From Acidovorax sp. DW039 (GTDB taxonomy: Bacteria > Pseudomonadota > Gammaproteobacteria > Burkholderiales > Burkholderiaceae_C), in contig NZ_AP029019.1 in the NCBI RefSeq assembly GCF_037101375.1, forward strand, positions 4,006,001 to 4,070,000: 64,000 nt of DNA, read 5' to 3'. The notes beneath the pieces are model-generated. The model had not been told where the DNA came from and searched no databases. It worked only from the letters and a program-made list of their open reading frames with translations. Below, piece by piece: positions 26,086 through 35,952 of the stretch; position 1 is the stretch's first letter; each line of letters starts with the position of its first letter. Position numbers and translations under genes: made by a program.

Positions 26086-27312
26086 TCAGGGACTCGGAAT
26101 CACGGCTTCGCCCAAATTCAGCATCAACCGGTTCGCCCAAGCAAAGATCGCAATCGCATGGATGAGATCGATGATTTCCAGCGTAGACAGGCCAGCAGCC
26201 TTGACCGGACGTAGCTGATCCGGGCCGAACTGACCAGGCGCTGAAGTCAAATCGATGGACGCCTGCACAATGGCCTTTTCCCGAGCGTTGGTTCCTGCAC
26301 CCTGCGGATCGGCAAACACCTGGTAGATGACATCGTTGCGCTTGGCCAGTTGCTCAAAGCGTTGAGCGTGGACAGAAGCGCAATACACGCATCGATTCAC
26401 GCGCGACACCACGGCACTGGCAAGCTCTCGCTCTGCGCGCGAAAGACCTCCAGGCGCATACATGATGGCGTTGAAAGCGATGGATCGCTCTTGCAGGATA
26501 CGTGGCTGGTGCACCAGCACGCGGTAGTAGTCTGATGTTTTGGCTGCCGGATGACTTGCTTCCAGCACTGCGATCTGCTCGGGCGTGGCCTGGTCCAGCG
26601 CAACCACTGGCAACCATGCTTTCCAGCCCAGAGTTTCACTGGTGAAACCGTTCACGCGGACAGGCTCGCCGGGCTTGGGCAGATGAGCTGGGTGCACAAA
26701 AGGCGAGGTGTCTCCAGCAACGCTCGATGCCGTCGCAGATTCGCTGACATGGCTCAGTTGGCCCAGCGCTTGCAGGCCTGCAACCACCCGCACCTGGTAT
26801 GCGACAAAGGCAATCAGCTGAGCCAAAACCACCACCTCAGGCGTGGTCAGGCCTGCCTCCGGCAACCGCAACAAGGCGTCCCGGTCACCCTCTACCGGGC
26901 GCAGCGCCAGGGTATGGGCAAAAGTCAGGATAGCCCGCAACCGAGCGTCTTCTGCACCGGTGAACGCATCATCCTGGGGTGCCGTAGACACAGCGTTGGC
27001 GTCCAGCGCTCGCTGCTCCGCGGCGGACAGGGGGCTGGTGGCGTGCAACGCATTCAGTCGAGCAAGGTAGTGCGCTTCCAGACGGCCGCTACCCGAAAGA
27101 CGAGCGATGAGCAATGCCACCAGCAAGCGTTCGGCCAACCCCAGGCCGGGGAGCGCAGGATCGAACAAGCCATCGTAGCTGCCCTGGGTTGCAGCCACCA
27201 CTTTGTCGCGCTGGTACCGCACCACATGCATGGGATCGTCCTGGGAAAACCCAAGCAGCTGATCAATCACATCACTGTCAGATGGTCCAGTGACCGATGA
27301 AAAATTGGACAT
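26086..27312 (-). CDS. CMD-AhpD fusion protein (alkylhydroperoxidase domain)
   Basis: 408-aa protein built of two related carboxymuconolactone-decarboxylase/AhpD-like helical units. The C-terminal unit has the AhpD active site C308-V-Y-C311-x3-H315; the N-terminal unit (about 1-190) lacks CxxC and is presumably structural or regulatory. I recall families named Avi_7170 (CMD domain) and Avi_7169 (alkylhydroperoxidase domain) as neighbours; here both seem fused, separated by a linker near 200-220. CGGAGACA precedes the ATG. It lies 47 bp after the BAAT-like gene. A thiol-dependent peroxide or sulfenate reductase role is inference. Confidence 0.82.
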   Translation of the reverse strand: MSNFSSVTGPSDSDVIDQLLGFSQDDPMHVVRYQRDKVVAATQGSYDGLFDPALPGLGLAERLLVALLIARLSGSGRLEAHYLARLNALHATSPLSAAEQRALDANAVSTAPQDDAFTGAEDARLRAILTFAHTLALRPVEGDRDALLRLPEAGLTTPEVVVLAQLIAFVAYQVRVVAGLQALGQLSHVSESATASSVAGDTSPFVHPAHLPKPGEPVRVNGFTSETLGWKAWLPVVALDQATPEQIAVLEASHPAAKTSDYYRVLVHQPRILQERSIAFNAIMYAPGGLSRAERELASAVVSRVNRCVYCASVHAQRFEQLAKRNDVIYQVFADPQGAGTNAREKAIVQASIDLTSAPGQFGPDQLRPVKAAGLSTLEIIDLIHAIAIFAWANRLMLNLGEAVIPSP

Positions 27313-27359
27313 ATAGCTGTCTCCGAATCAACAGTTGAATGTTTTTTGCTCTCTTGCGC

Positions 27360-28688
27360 TTAACAGGCAAAGAAAGCTTGCTTCAAAAATGAGAGCACGC
27401 CTATCCAAGACTGCTCATCTGCCAGTGCGTTAGGACTGGGTGCTCCGCCGGTCGTGCTCAATCGACCCGATACAGGATGGGCATAGACCAGCTGCGTTGT
27501 GGGCATGTAGGGGAAGAGAATCGAATGCCCTGCTCCCTCAAAATCCAAATGCTTCACAGCGTATGGATGACGATGCCGCTCAAGGCGCTCCACCACCATG
27601 CGGCTGTAGAGGCTAGAGGGCCAAGAGCCGTCATCCGACGCCGAAAGGAGAAGCACAGGCCCGCGGATGCGCTCTACGGCAATCGACGCTCGCTGCACGG
27701 CCTCTGGGTCTTGTAACGCTGTGAGAAGCGCATTGGCGTGGCGACGTGGCTCAGGCCCCTCATCCCAAGGTTGCCATGTGGCCGTACGATTGCCCTGCCA
27801 CAAGTGCGGCAGCGCCTTGCCCTGGTAGAGCCACGCAGGGCCGTTGCGGCTGTCTGATCCCAAGCGGGGGTCACAAGCATTCTGGGCACTGTGCACCACT
27901 GCGCCGGGAACGTAGGCCACCACAGCAGACACCCATTGGGGGAACATCGACGCAAGCAGCAGTACCAGTTCTCCGCCCCGTGACTGCCCGCTAAGCGCAA
28001 CACGTCCCCCAGCGGGGCGCAGCGTGCGATGCACCCATTGCAATGCATTCTCAAAATACTCCAGCGGAGTATTGGAGATGTAGTCCGGCAACCCAGGCGC
28101 TTTGAAGTACCCCAGCGCCAAGGCAGCGTAGCCATGGGATGCGTACAGTGCTGCACGCGGTTCATTGATTCCGCCACCGGATCCGTTGAGCACCACGATC
28201 ACCGGGGGCGACATGCCATCGGCCCTGGGAGGGGGTGTGAACAATGTGCCCACCACGCCCGCTTCCCGCACCTCTTGTCGCACCACCCCCTGCCCAGCCA
28301 GAGTTTGGAGAAGCCAGGCTTCGGTGACATCGCTGGCGCTACGCAAGCCCGGTTGCCGTTCCAGAACCACATGGGTTTCAAGCGCTTCCCAAGGATGCGC
28401 CGCAAAAATCTCACGGGGTGCACGGCCGTCGTCAGGCACTTGTGACCACATCAGACCCATGGATGAAACGCCGGAGTAGGAGCCAGATATTGGTGCATCG
28501 CGCAACAAATCGACCTGCCCCTGTGCGTCAGCCACAAAGTCGGCTTGCGCACGCCAGGCAACACCCGGCCCGCGCAACGTGGTGCTGTGCAGACGAATGC
28601 ACTCACCAGATTGAAGCCCCTCCACAAAGATACGGCGAGGCACATCGATCAGTGCATCGGAGGGTGTAATGGCCAATACTGCAGTCAT
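27360..28688 (-). CDS. BAAT/acyl-CoA thioesterase-family alpha/beta hydrolase
   Basis: 442-aa protein with an N-terminal beta-sandwich-like domain (about 1-130, DVPRRIFVEGLQSGE) and a C-terminal alpha/beta hydrolase. This is the layout of acyl-CoA thioesterases and bile-acid-CoA:amino-acid acyltransferases. The nucleophile is S236 in GQSRGG, and the histidine is in EGAGHSILFPY. In an organosulfur cluster it might hydrolyse a thioester or remove an N-acyl group. It sits 19 bp after the DppA-like gene. Confidence 0.85.
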   Translation of the reverse strand: MTAVLAITPSDALIDVPRRIFVEGLQSGECIRLHSTTLRGPGVAWRAQADFVADAQGQVDLLRDAPISGSYSGVSSMGLMWSQVPDDGRAPREIFAAHPWEALETHVVLERQPGLRSASDVTEAWLLQTLAGQGVVRQEVREAGVVGTLFTPPPRADGMSPPVIVVLNGSGGGINEPRAALYASHGYAALALGYFKAPGLPDYISNTPLEYFENALQWVHRTLRPAGGRVALSGQSRGGELVLLLASMFPQWVSAVVAYVPGAVVHSAQNACDPRLGSDSRNGPAWLYQGKALPHLWQGNRTATWQPWDEGPEPRRHANALLTALQDPEAVQRASIAVERIRGPVLLLSASDDGSWPSSLYSRMVVERLERHRHPYAVKHLDFEGAGHSILFPYMPTTQLVYAHPVSGRLSTTGGAPSPNALADEQSWIGVLSFLKQAFFAC

Positions 28689-28707
28689 GAACGGAGCTCA
28701 GTCTGCG

Positions 28708-30276
28708 TCACTTGCCCACACGCGTTACCTGGAGCGCAGAGGTACGGTCACTGAGTAGCGGCGTGACCTTCAAGCCTTTCTTGGCAGCCCAGATATTCTG
28801 GTAGTGGAAGAGCGGAATGTGGCCCACGTCATCCGTCACCAACTTGGCAGCGTGGCGGAAGATCGCTGCACGGCGGTCGGCCGAGAACTCCACTGTGGCG
28901 GCATCCAGCGCCTTGTCCACTGCCTCGTTGCTGTAGCGGCCCCAGTTGTTGGCTCCGCGACCGCGCTTGGCATCGGTAGTGGCCAGTGTCTGAAGCAGGC
29001 CATAGCCCGCCTCCCCCGTGCCGTTGCCCCACGCAATCACGCTCACGGCGTAATCGTTCTTGTTGGCCCGGCTGGAATAAGCAGCCCAAGGCACGACCTC
29101 CACCTTGGTCTTCACCCCGACACGGCTCCAGAACTGGGCTACAGCCTGCACCGTTTCCGGAGCCTGCGGGTAACGATCGCCTGGCACGTGGATAGTGATC
29201 TGGAAGCCCTGCGCGAAACCCGAGTCGGCCAGCAGCTTCTTGGCCTGTTCCGGGTTGTAGGCAATGTCTTTGACTTCGGGGTTGTAGCCAAAGCTGCCTT
29301 TAGGCATCCATTGGTTGGCCTCTGTCACAGTCCCCTGCAGCACCCGGTCTGCCAGGGCTTTGCGATTGATAGCCACCGAAAGGGCCTGGCGTACGCGTTG
29401 GTCACGCAGTGGATTCTCAGCCAGCGGCTTGCCTGCGTTGTCGGTAATGAACTCGTTAGCCCCCGCACGGAAGCTAGGTTGCAGCAGCAGCACACGCAGG
29501 CCTGGGTAGGTAAAGACGCTGACCGATGAAGTCTTGCGCAGCTTTTCCACATCGGTCACAGCCACCTTGTCAATCACGTCTACGTCGCCTGCAAGCAAGG
29601 CAGCTGTACGAGCGGCACCATTGCTGATGAAGCGGTAGGTCACCTTATCCCATTCCGCCTTGGGGCCGTAGTAGCCAGGGTTGCGCTCCATCACCGTACG
29701 ATCGCCAGGCGTGAATGACACCAGCTTGTAGGGCCCAGTGCCGACAACGGCGCGGCCAGCGTTGTAGTCTTCGGTCTGGCTCTTTTCACCCACATGCTTG
29801 CTTACGACATAGATCGAGGCGACCTCCAGTGGCAGCATGGGGTTGGGGGTGTTGGTCTTGACGATCACCGTATGTGCATCCTTGGCGGTCACGGACTCCA
29901 CCGTTCGCAAAGCTCCTGCATAAGATGCCACGGAACCCGGCACATTGCGAGCACGGGTGAACGAGAACACGATGTCGTCAGCCGTCATAGGCTTGCCGTC
30001 TTGCCACTTGATGTCGTTGCGCAGCTTGAATTCCCAGGTCTTTTCATCGAGTGACTTCCACGAGGATGCCAGCGCGGGTTCGAGCTTTCCACCGTCACGT
30101 GAGTTGATGATGGAATCCCAAAAATGCAGCGCCAAAGAGCGATCTCCGGCATGGTTGTTGAGTTGTGGATCTACCGAGGAAATGGGGTCGGCAAAGGCAA
30201 TCGAGAGATTCTGCGCATGGGCGCTGGCAACCAGCAAGGCTGCAGCAGCGATGGCTGTGATACGAAGGGTGGTCAT
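28708..30276 (-). CDS. ABC substrate-binding protein, dipeptide/oligopeptide type (DppA-like)
   Basis: 522-aa periplasmic binding protein of SBP family 5. The signal peptide (MTTLRITAIAAAALLVASAHAQ) sets the start at 30276, with GGAG upstream. Typical features are LEPALASSWKSLDEKTWEFKL, cited by its position near residue 60, VGTGPYKLVSF, and VRQALSVAINRKAL. It is encoded with DppBCDF-like genes and probably binds a peptide-like or glutathione-derived sulfur compound. Confidence 0.93.
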   Translation of the reverse strand: MTTLRITAIAAAALLVASAHAQNLSIAFADPISSVDPQLNNHAGDRSLALHFWDSIINSRDGGKLEPALASSWKSLDEKTWEFKLRNDIKWQDGKPMTADDIVFSFTRARNVPGSVASYAGALRTVESVTAKDAHTVIVKTNTPNPMLPLEVASIYVVSKHVGEKSQTEDYNAGRAVVGTGPYKLVSFTPGDRTVMERNPGYYGPKAEWDKVTYRFISNGAARTAALLAGDVDVIDKVAVTDVEKLRKTSSVSVFTYPGLRVLLLQPSFRAGANEFITDNAGKPLAENPLRDQRVRQALSVAINRKALADRVLQGTVTEANQWMPKGSFGYNPEVKDIAYNPEQAKKLLADSGFAQGFQITIHVPGDRYPQAPETVQAVAQFWSRVGVKTKVEVVPWAAYSSRANKNDYAVSVIAWGNGTGEAGYGLLQTLATTDAKRGRGANNWGRYSNEAVDKALDAATVEFSADRRAAIFRHAAKLVTDDVGHIPLFHYQNIWAAKKGLKVTPLLSDRTSALQVTRVGK

Positions 30277-30344
30277 GGGAATGATCTCCTGAAAGGGCGG
30301 TAAAAGACAGGCCACTGAACGGGCATGCGGCTGAGGACTTCTCT

Positions 30345-31367
30345 TCAAGACCCAGATGCGGTCTCATTGAGATGGCAGGCGCTGGCGTGCCGCACTGCAA
30401 TGCCGCGCAACGTAGGTACCTCAACAGCACAACGCGGGATGGCGTGGGGGCAGCGTGGATGGAAGTGGCAACCTGAAGGCGGATGGATGGGGCTGGGAAT
30501 TTCCCCCCGGATGCCACCAAAGCGAGCACCTCGGTTGCTGATGCGAGGAATTTCCGCCAGCAGCGCACGGGTGTAAGGATGGTTGGGCCGGGCAAACAAC
30601 TCTTCTACCGGAGCCGTTTCCACCACACGCCCCAGGTACATCACCGCGACACGGTCACACAGGTGTTCGATCACACCCAGGTCATGGCTGATGAACAGGT
30701 AGGCCAGCCCCAGCTGGTCTCGCAGGTCCATGAACAGGTTCAATATCTGCGCCTGGATTGAAACATCCAGGGCGGCCACGGCTTCGTCGCAAACCAGCAG
30801 AGTGGGCCCCACGGCCAGCGCACGGGCGATGCCAATGCGCTGGCGCTGGCCTCCGCTGAATTGGTGCGGGTAGCGAAAACGCAGTGCCGGGTCCAACCCC
30901 GCGCGCTCGAGCTGGGCACACACGTAGTCGTCTTCCCCTGCGGCATCGGTCAACCCATGCAGGCGGGCGGCTTCACCCACGATACGCGCCACCCGCAAAC
31001 GGGGGTTCAGACTTCCAAAGGGGTCCTGAAAAACCATCTGCGTCGCCAGTCTGGCAGCAACCCGGTCGGCCCCTTGCAGATTGTGCAGTGGCCGACCTTG
31101 CACCAGGACCTCGCCCTCGGTGGGAGCCAAAAGCCCTGCAGCCATGCGTCCCAAGGTGGACTTGCCGCAGCCAGACTCTCCTACCAGCCCCACCACTTCA
31201 CCCGGATGTACTTGCAGGTCGACCCCATCGACCGCATGCGTGATCACAGGCGGCTGGTTCATGCCGAGGCGGCGTAGCCACTGGCCAAACCGGCCTGGCT
31301 GCGGTCGGCTTCCAAAGCGCTGGGCGACCCCACGCAGCTCAATCAAAGGCGTCGAATGGTTACTCAT
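30345..31367 (-). CDS. ABC transporter ATP-binding protein, DppF/OppF-like
   Basis: 340-aa ATPase. Walker A is GESGCGKST, the signature FSGGQRQR, and Walker [11 protein letters not shown], with Ala in place of the common Pro after DE. The C-terminal oligopeptide-transporter extension holds the cysteine-bearing FHPRCPHA segment. Start ATG at 31367 overlaps the DppD-like stop (ATGA). It forms a heterodimer with the DppD-like ATPase. Confidence 0.93.
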   Translation of the reverse strand: MSNHSTPLIELRGVAQRFGSRPQPGRFGQWLRRLGMNQPPVITHAVDGVDLQVHPGEVVGLVGESGCGKSTLGRMAAGLLAPTEGEVLVQGRPLHNLQGADRVAARLATQMVFQDPFGSLNPRLRVARIVGEAARLHGLTDAAGEDDYVCAQLERAGLDPALRFRYPHQFSGGQRQRIGIARALAVGPTLLVCDEAVAALDVSIQAQILNLFMDLRDQLGLAYLFISHDLGVIEHLCDRVAVMYLGRVVETAPVEELFARPNHPYTRALLAEIPRISNRGARFGGIRGEIPSPIHPPSGCHFHPRCPHAIPRCAVEVPTLRGIAVRHASACHLNETASGS

Positions 31368-32374
31368 GCGGCCTCCTGGACGGTGGTGACAGTCCCTGCT
31401 CCAGGATGAAAGCAACGCACCCTGTGTACGGTGGCACCTTGCTCAGGGGCAACGGGCGTGAGCTGAGGACGCTGAGTGCAGGCTGCGCTAGCGCGCTGGC
31501 AGCGGGGAGCAAAGGCGCACCCTTCGGGCATGTTCAGCAATTGAGGAGCCATGCCCGGGATCTGCCGCAAGCGCTCTCCACGGCGGTTGGCGCTGGGCAG
31601 GCTGCCTATCAGGCCTTGGGTATACGGGTGCTGAGGGTTGTCCAGCACCTGGTCCACGTCCCCCTGCTCCACGATCCGGCCGGCGTACATCACAGCAATT
31701 TCATCGGCCAGGCCCGCCACCACAGACAAGTCATGACTGATCCAGATCAGTGAGGTACCCCGATCACGTACAAGCTTTTGCACCTCGGAAAGGATCTGGG
31801 CCTGAATGGTGACATCCAGTGCAGTGGTAGGCTCGTCGGCGATGATGAGGTCGGGGCCGTGCAGCATCGCGATGGCGATCGCCACACGCTGGCGCATACC
31901 CCCAGACAACTGGTGGGGGTAGGTCAACAGGCGCTCGCGGGGGCTGGGTATGCCCATCAGCGCCAGAGTCTGCGCGGCCTGCTCGGCAGCCTCGGCTTTG
32001 GAAGTTTTGCGATGGGCCTGTACGGCTTCGATCATCTGCACATCAATGCGCAAGACCGGATTGAGGGTGGCCATCGGGTCCTGAAAGATCATGGCCATGC
32101 GGTTACCCCGCAGCTTGCGCCGCTCTGCTTCTGGCAGATGGGTAATGTCCTGGCCATGCAACAACACCTGGCCCGACTCGATGCGCCCGGGCGCATCCAC
32201 CAAGCCCATGATGGAGAAGCCGGTGACCGATTTGCCGGAGCCCGATTCGCCCACCAGGCCCAACACTTTGCCCCTTCCCAAGGTGAAGGACACATCGTCC
32301 ACCACCGGCAGCACCCCCGCGCGGGTGTGGAAGCGGGTCACGAGATTGCGCACTTCCAGCAGGTGATTACTCAT
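31364..32374 (-). CDS. ABC transporter ATP-binding protein, DppD/OppD-like
   Basis: 336-aa ATPase. Walker A is GESGSGKS, the signature LSGGMRQR and Walker [12 protein letters not shown]. The C-terminal extension has [13 protein letters not shown], the cysteine-rich segment of OppD/DppD that can hold an iron-sulfur cluster. I prefer the second ATG (32374) because AAGG is 6 bp upstream of it but abuts the first ATG (32380). It overlaps the DppF-like gene by 4 bp. Confidence 0.93.
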   Translation of the reverse strand: MSNHLLEVRNLVTRFHTRAGVLPVVDDVSFTLGRGKVLGLVGESGSGKSVTGFSIMGLVDAPGRIESGQVLLHGQDITHLPEAERRKLRGNRMAMIFQDPMATLNPVLRIDVQMIEAVQAHRKTSKAEAAEQAAQTLALMGIPSPRERLLTYPHQLSGGMRQRVAIAIAMLHGPDLIIADEPTTALDVTIQAQILSEVQKLVRDRGTSLIWISHDLSVVAGLADEIAVMYAGRIVEQGDVDQVLDNPQHPYTQGLIGSLPSANRRGERLRQIPGMAPQLLNMPEGCAFAPRCQRASAACTQRPQLTPVAPEQGATVHRVRCFHPGAGTVTTVQEAA

Positions 32375-32437
32375 TTGCATCCTTCATTGAGGTGTCCACC
32401 CCCCAAAAGGTCAAGGCATAGCCTTTGTCGAAGTGCC

Positions 32438-33343
32438 TCATTTCTGCAACCTCGGGTTCAGTACATCGCGCAATTGGTCACCCACCAGGTTGATGGCAAC
32501 GATGGTGGCCAGCAAAGCCAGGCCTGGAAAGAAGCTGATCCAGTATTCGTTGGACAACAAGTATTGGTAGCCGTTGGAGATCAATAGCCCTAGCGAGGGC
32601 TCGGTGATGGGTACGCCGAGTCCGAGGAAGGACAGGGTCGCCTCCAGCGTGATGGCTCGCGCCACCTGCAGCGCTCCAATCACCAGAAGGGGCGGCAGGC
32701 AATTGGGCAGGATATGCCCCATCACAATGCGCCAAGGCCCAATGCCCTGCCCCCGAGCCGCCTCGACGTATTCACGCCGTGCCTCCACCAGTGCCTGGCC
32801 TCGGGCGGTGCGTGCGTAATAGGCCCACTCCAGCAGTACCAGCGTGAGCACCACATTGCCGATTCCCTTGCCCATGTAGGCAAGCATCATCAGCGCCATC
32901 AAGATGGTGGGAAAGGACAGCAGCAAATCCACCAGCCGCATCAGTGCAGCGTCCACCTTGCCTCCGGCGTAGGCGGCCACCAGCCCCAGCAAAGTGCCCA
33001 GCACTGCAGCAATCAAGGCAGAACCAATCCCTACAAACAGGCTGATACGCAAGCCATAGACGATGGCGGAATAGAGATCGCGCCCTTGTCCATCTGTGCC
33101 CAGCACATAGGTGTAATGGCCCTCGGCACTGGGGCTGCCTGGTGCCAGTCTCGCATCCATCACGTCCAGTTGCATGAGGTCATAGGGATTCTGCGGAGTG
33201 ATCCATGGAGCGCACAGGGCTGCGATGCTCACAATCACGAGCACGATCAGTCCGGCCATGGCAACTCTGGACTGTGCGAAATCTGCCGCAATCTGCCACC
33301 AAAGGGATCTCTCTCTCACAGTAGATGACGTGGCTTGGGTCAT
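32438..33343 (-). CDS. ABC transporter permease, DppC-like
   Basis: 301-aa permease with an N-terminal helix (VAMAGLIVLVIVSIAALCAP) followed by the OppC-type GTDGQGRDLYSAIVYGLR loop and five further helices. The EAA loop is REYVEAARGQGIGPWRIV. Its start overlaps the stop of the DppB-like gene by 4 bp. It pairs with that subunit in the importer. Confidence 0.93.
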   Translation of the reverse strand: MTQATSSTVRERSLWWQIAADFAQSRVAMAGLIVLVIVSIAALCAPWITPQNPYDLMQLDVMDARLAPGSPSAEGHYTYVLGTDGQGRDLYSAIVYGLRISLFVGIGSALIAAVLGTLLGLVAAYAGGKVDAALMRLVDLLLSFPTILMALMMLAYMGKGIGNVVLTLVLLEWAYYARTARGQALVEARREYVEAARGQGIGPWRIVMGHILPNCLPPLLVIGALQVARAITLEATLSFLGLGVPITEPSLGLLISNGYQYLLSNEYWISFFPGLALLATIVAINLVGDQLRDVLNPRLQK

Positions 33344-34317
33344 GCGGCACCCTCAAGCCGCACACGTGGATCCAGCAAGCGGTAGAGCACATCTACCAGC
33401 AGATTCAACGTCACAAAAATCACCACGACCACCATGAGGTACGCCACCACCACAGGGCGGTCCAGTGAATTGATGCTGTCCAGAATGAGCTTTCCCGCCC
33501 CTGGCCAGGCAAAAATGGACTCCGTGACCACGGCATAGGCAATGGTCGATCCCAACTCCAGGCCCAGAACGGTGACGAGCGGAATCAAGGTATTGCGCAG
33601 AACATGCATGAGCACCACGCGCACCGGAGAAAGCCCCTTGGCACGCGCAAACTTCACAAAATCCTGTGGCAGCACTTCGCGTACACCTGCACGCGTGAGA
33701 CGCAGCACCAGAGAAATCTTGAACAAGGCCAGATTCAAAGCGGGCAGCATCAAATGCTGCAACCCATCCCAGGTGAGCCAGGACCACTGCACGCCAAGCA
33801 AAGCCCGTGTCTCCCCCCGGCCACTGGCGGGCAGCCAGCCCAGTTGCACGCTGAACACCATGATCAGCATGAGCGCCACCCAGAATGCGGGCAGAGAAAA
33901 GCCGACGATGCTGCCCGCCATGAGTCCTTTGGAAAGAGGATGTTCAGGCCGCATCCCCGCCCACAAACCCAGCGGAACCCCGAGCAACACGGCCAGCAGC
34001 AGCGCAGCCACAGCCAGCTCTAGAGTTGCGGGCAAGCGGTGCAATATGAGACGCACGGCGTCTTCCTGGTAGACGAAACTCTTGCCCAGCTGGCCCCGCA
34101 AAGCCCCTTCTACAAAGGCAAGGTATTGCTGCCACAAGGGCTTGTCCAGCCCCAGCCGGGCAATCGCCGCCAGACGCTCGGCCTGGTTCATGTCATCCCC
34201 CACGAGAATGTCCACCGGATTGCCGATGGAATGCAAACCGATGAACACGATCAGCGTCATCACCCACACCACCAAGGCGGCCTGCCCGAGGCGGCGCAGT
34301 AGCCAGCCAGCGCTCAT
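33340..34317 (-). CDS. ABC transporter permease, DppB-like
   Basis: 325-aa permease with the DppB layout: first helix at about 9-30, a large periplasmic loop containing GLDKPLWQQYLAFVEGALRG by position 55-75, then five helices. The EAA loop is REVLPQDFVKFARAKGLSPVRV. Its ATG overlaps the upstream monooxygenase stop (ATGA), so monooxygenase and transporter are translated together. Confidence 0.93.
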   Translation of the reverse strand: MSAGWLLRRLGQAALVVWVMTLIVFIGLHSIGNPVDILVGDDMNQAERLAAIARLGLDKPLWQQYLAFVEGALRGQLGKSFVYQEDAVRLILHRLPATLELAVAALLLAVLLGVPLGLWAGMRPEHPLSKGLMAGSIVGFSLPAFWVALMLIMVFSVQLGWLPASGRGETRALLGVQWSWLTWDGLQHLMLPALNLALFKISLVLRLTRAGVREVLPQDFVKFARAKGLSPVRVVLMHVLRNTLIPLVTVLGLELGSTIAYAVVTESIFAWPGAGKLILDSINSLDRPVVVAYLMVVVVIFVTLNLLVDVLYRLLDPRVRLEGAA

Positions 34318-35870
34318 GGTTGTGCCGCCACAGCAGTTGGTGCACCAGCCTCAGACTCCCCCTCGTAAGCCGGAAATACTGCAGGCGTCCACTCCGTTCC
34401 GTCCAGCTCAGGCTCCGCATAAGCCACCATGGCGTCATAGTGGGTCTGTACATCTTGAGCCAGCAGACCTGCAGCCAGTCCGCGTGCCAAACGTTGTGCG
34501 CCGTCGCTGATCTGCGGAATGTCACCGGCTCCTGCCCCTTGCGATAACGCAGCCGCATAGTTGAAGCAGTGCACACGCTCCAGCCCCGGCAACGATCCGG
34601 GGATGCGAGGCTGAAATTCAAACACGGACCCCAGGTCAGGGGAGCCCAGCAGTTCCGCATCCGGTACCCCATCGGGGGCATTGAAGCGGTCACCCCACAC
34701 GCGAACATGAGGAGCAAGCCGGGCAAACTCCGGGCGCTGCCCCCAGTCCGTGCGAAACCCCGTGCAGAAGATCACAAAATCTGCGGCCAGCGGCCCCTTG
34801 CCCGTGTCAATACGCAGTGATCCATCCCCACGGGGCTGCACTCCATGCACCGGCGCGCCCAGGTGGAAATGCGCGTTGGCATGCCTGGAGACACGCAAGG
34901 TACTGCCGTGCGGAGGAGGCACCTGCGACACGTTGATGTACCGCCGGAACTGCCACTTCCACTCATCCGGCAAGGCCCAGAAGCCCTGCGACATGCCCGG
35001 GTTGCCTGCACCCTTGCCCTTATTGACCCGTGGCAGCTCATTGCGGCGGATCAGCAGGTCGACCCGGGCAGCACCATGTTCCAGCGCTGTGGCGGCTGCA
35101 TCCATCGCCGAGGCGCCTCCCCCGATCACAGCCACGCGCAGTCCGCGCAGTGTCTCGCCATCCCACTCGTGCGAAGAGTGCACCCACTGATGCCGTGGAA
35201 CTTGCGCCGCCCAGTCTGGCAACCATGGGCCGCCCAAGCCATCACGCCCCGTGGCAAGCACAGCATGGCGGGCCAGAACAGAGTAATGTCGGGGCGTGCT
35301 ACCCGGAGTTTCGTCCACCAGTTCCAGCTGCACCACGCCGTCGCCGCGCGGCTGGACATCCAGAAGGCGTTGGTGGTTATGCACATCGAGCCCCAGAACT
35401 TTGCGATACCAGCGCAGGTAGTCTGCCCATTGCAAGCGGGGGATCTTGTCCAGCGCCTCCCACTGCTGCAGTCCGAACTGGGCCTCAAACCACGCTCTGA
35501 ACGTCAGTGCAGGCAGCCCCAGTGCAGGGCCTGTCAGCTCCTTGGGGCTTCGCAAGGTTTCCATGCGGGCCGTTGTGGCCCAAGGCCCTTCATAGCCTTC
35601 AGGTGCCTTGTCAAAAATTCGGGCACGTATGCCCAGGTTGCGCAGCGAGGCCGCCAAGGCAAGCCCGCCCATGCCACCGCCCACGATGGCGACATCCAGC
35701 ACTTGTTGACCGTCCACCGTTTGCACTGGCACCCACGGTTTTGCCGGCAGGCAGAGCCACTGCAAGTCCTGACGAAGGCGAGCCTCCAGCGCCGGCAGGC
35801 CAGGGGCATCGTTAGCTGGAAAGGACACAGCAGAGGCTGGAGAAGATGGTTTTTGGGAAGGCAAGTTCAT
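34314..35870 (-). CDS. FMO/BVMO-like flavin-dependent monooxygenase
   Basis: 518-aa flavoprotein with two dinucleotide folds: FAD site VAIVGGGMGG near residue 60 and NADPH site VAVIGGGASAMDAA near 245. Between them, where FMOs have FxGxxxHxxx(Y/F) and Baeyer-Villiger enzymes end in W, this protein has WVHSSHEW, a degenerate form. The expected chemistry is oxygenation at S or N, or Baeyer-Villiger insertion; beside a peptide-type importer, S-oxygenation of an imported thioether is attractive but unproven. First gene of the long minus-strand run. Confidence 0.87.
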   Translation of the reverse strand: MNLPSQKPSSPASAVSFPANDAPGLPALEARLRQDLQWLCLPAKPWVPVQTVDGQQVLDVAIVGGGMGGLALAASLRNLGIRARIFDKAPEGYEGPWATTARMETLRSPKELTGPALGLPALTFRAWFEAQFGLQQWEALDKIPRLQWADYLRWYRKVLGLDVHNHQRLLDVQPRGDGVVQLELVDETPGSTPRHYSVLARHAVLATGRDGLGGPWLPDWAAQVPRHQWVHSSHEWDGETLRGLRVAVIGGGASAMDAAATALEHGAARVDLLIRRNELPRVNKGKGAGNPGMSQGFWALPDEWKWQFRRYINVSQVPPPHGSTLRVSRHANAHFHLGAPVHGVQPRGDGSLRIDTGKGPLAADFVIFCTGFRTDWGQRPEFARLAPHVRVWGDRFNAPDGVPDAELLGSPDLGSVFEFQPRIPGSLPGLERVHCFNYAAALSQGAGAGDIPQISDGAQRLARGLAAGLLAQDVQTHYDAMVAYAEPELDGTEWTPAVFPAYEGESEAGAPTAVAAQP

Positions 35871-35952
35871 TGGAAAATCCGCTGCAAAGAAGAGCTGTCA
35901 GATGGGTTGCCACCACTGATTGATGTCTGGAAGACGTTGACGCTCGCTGTAG

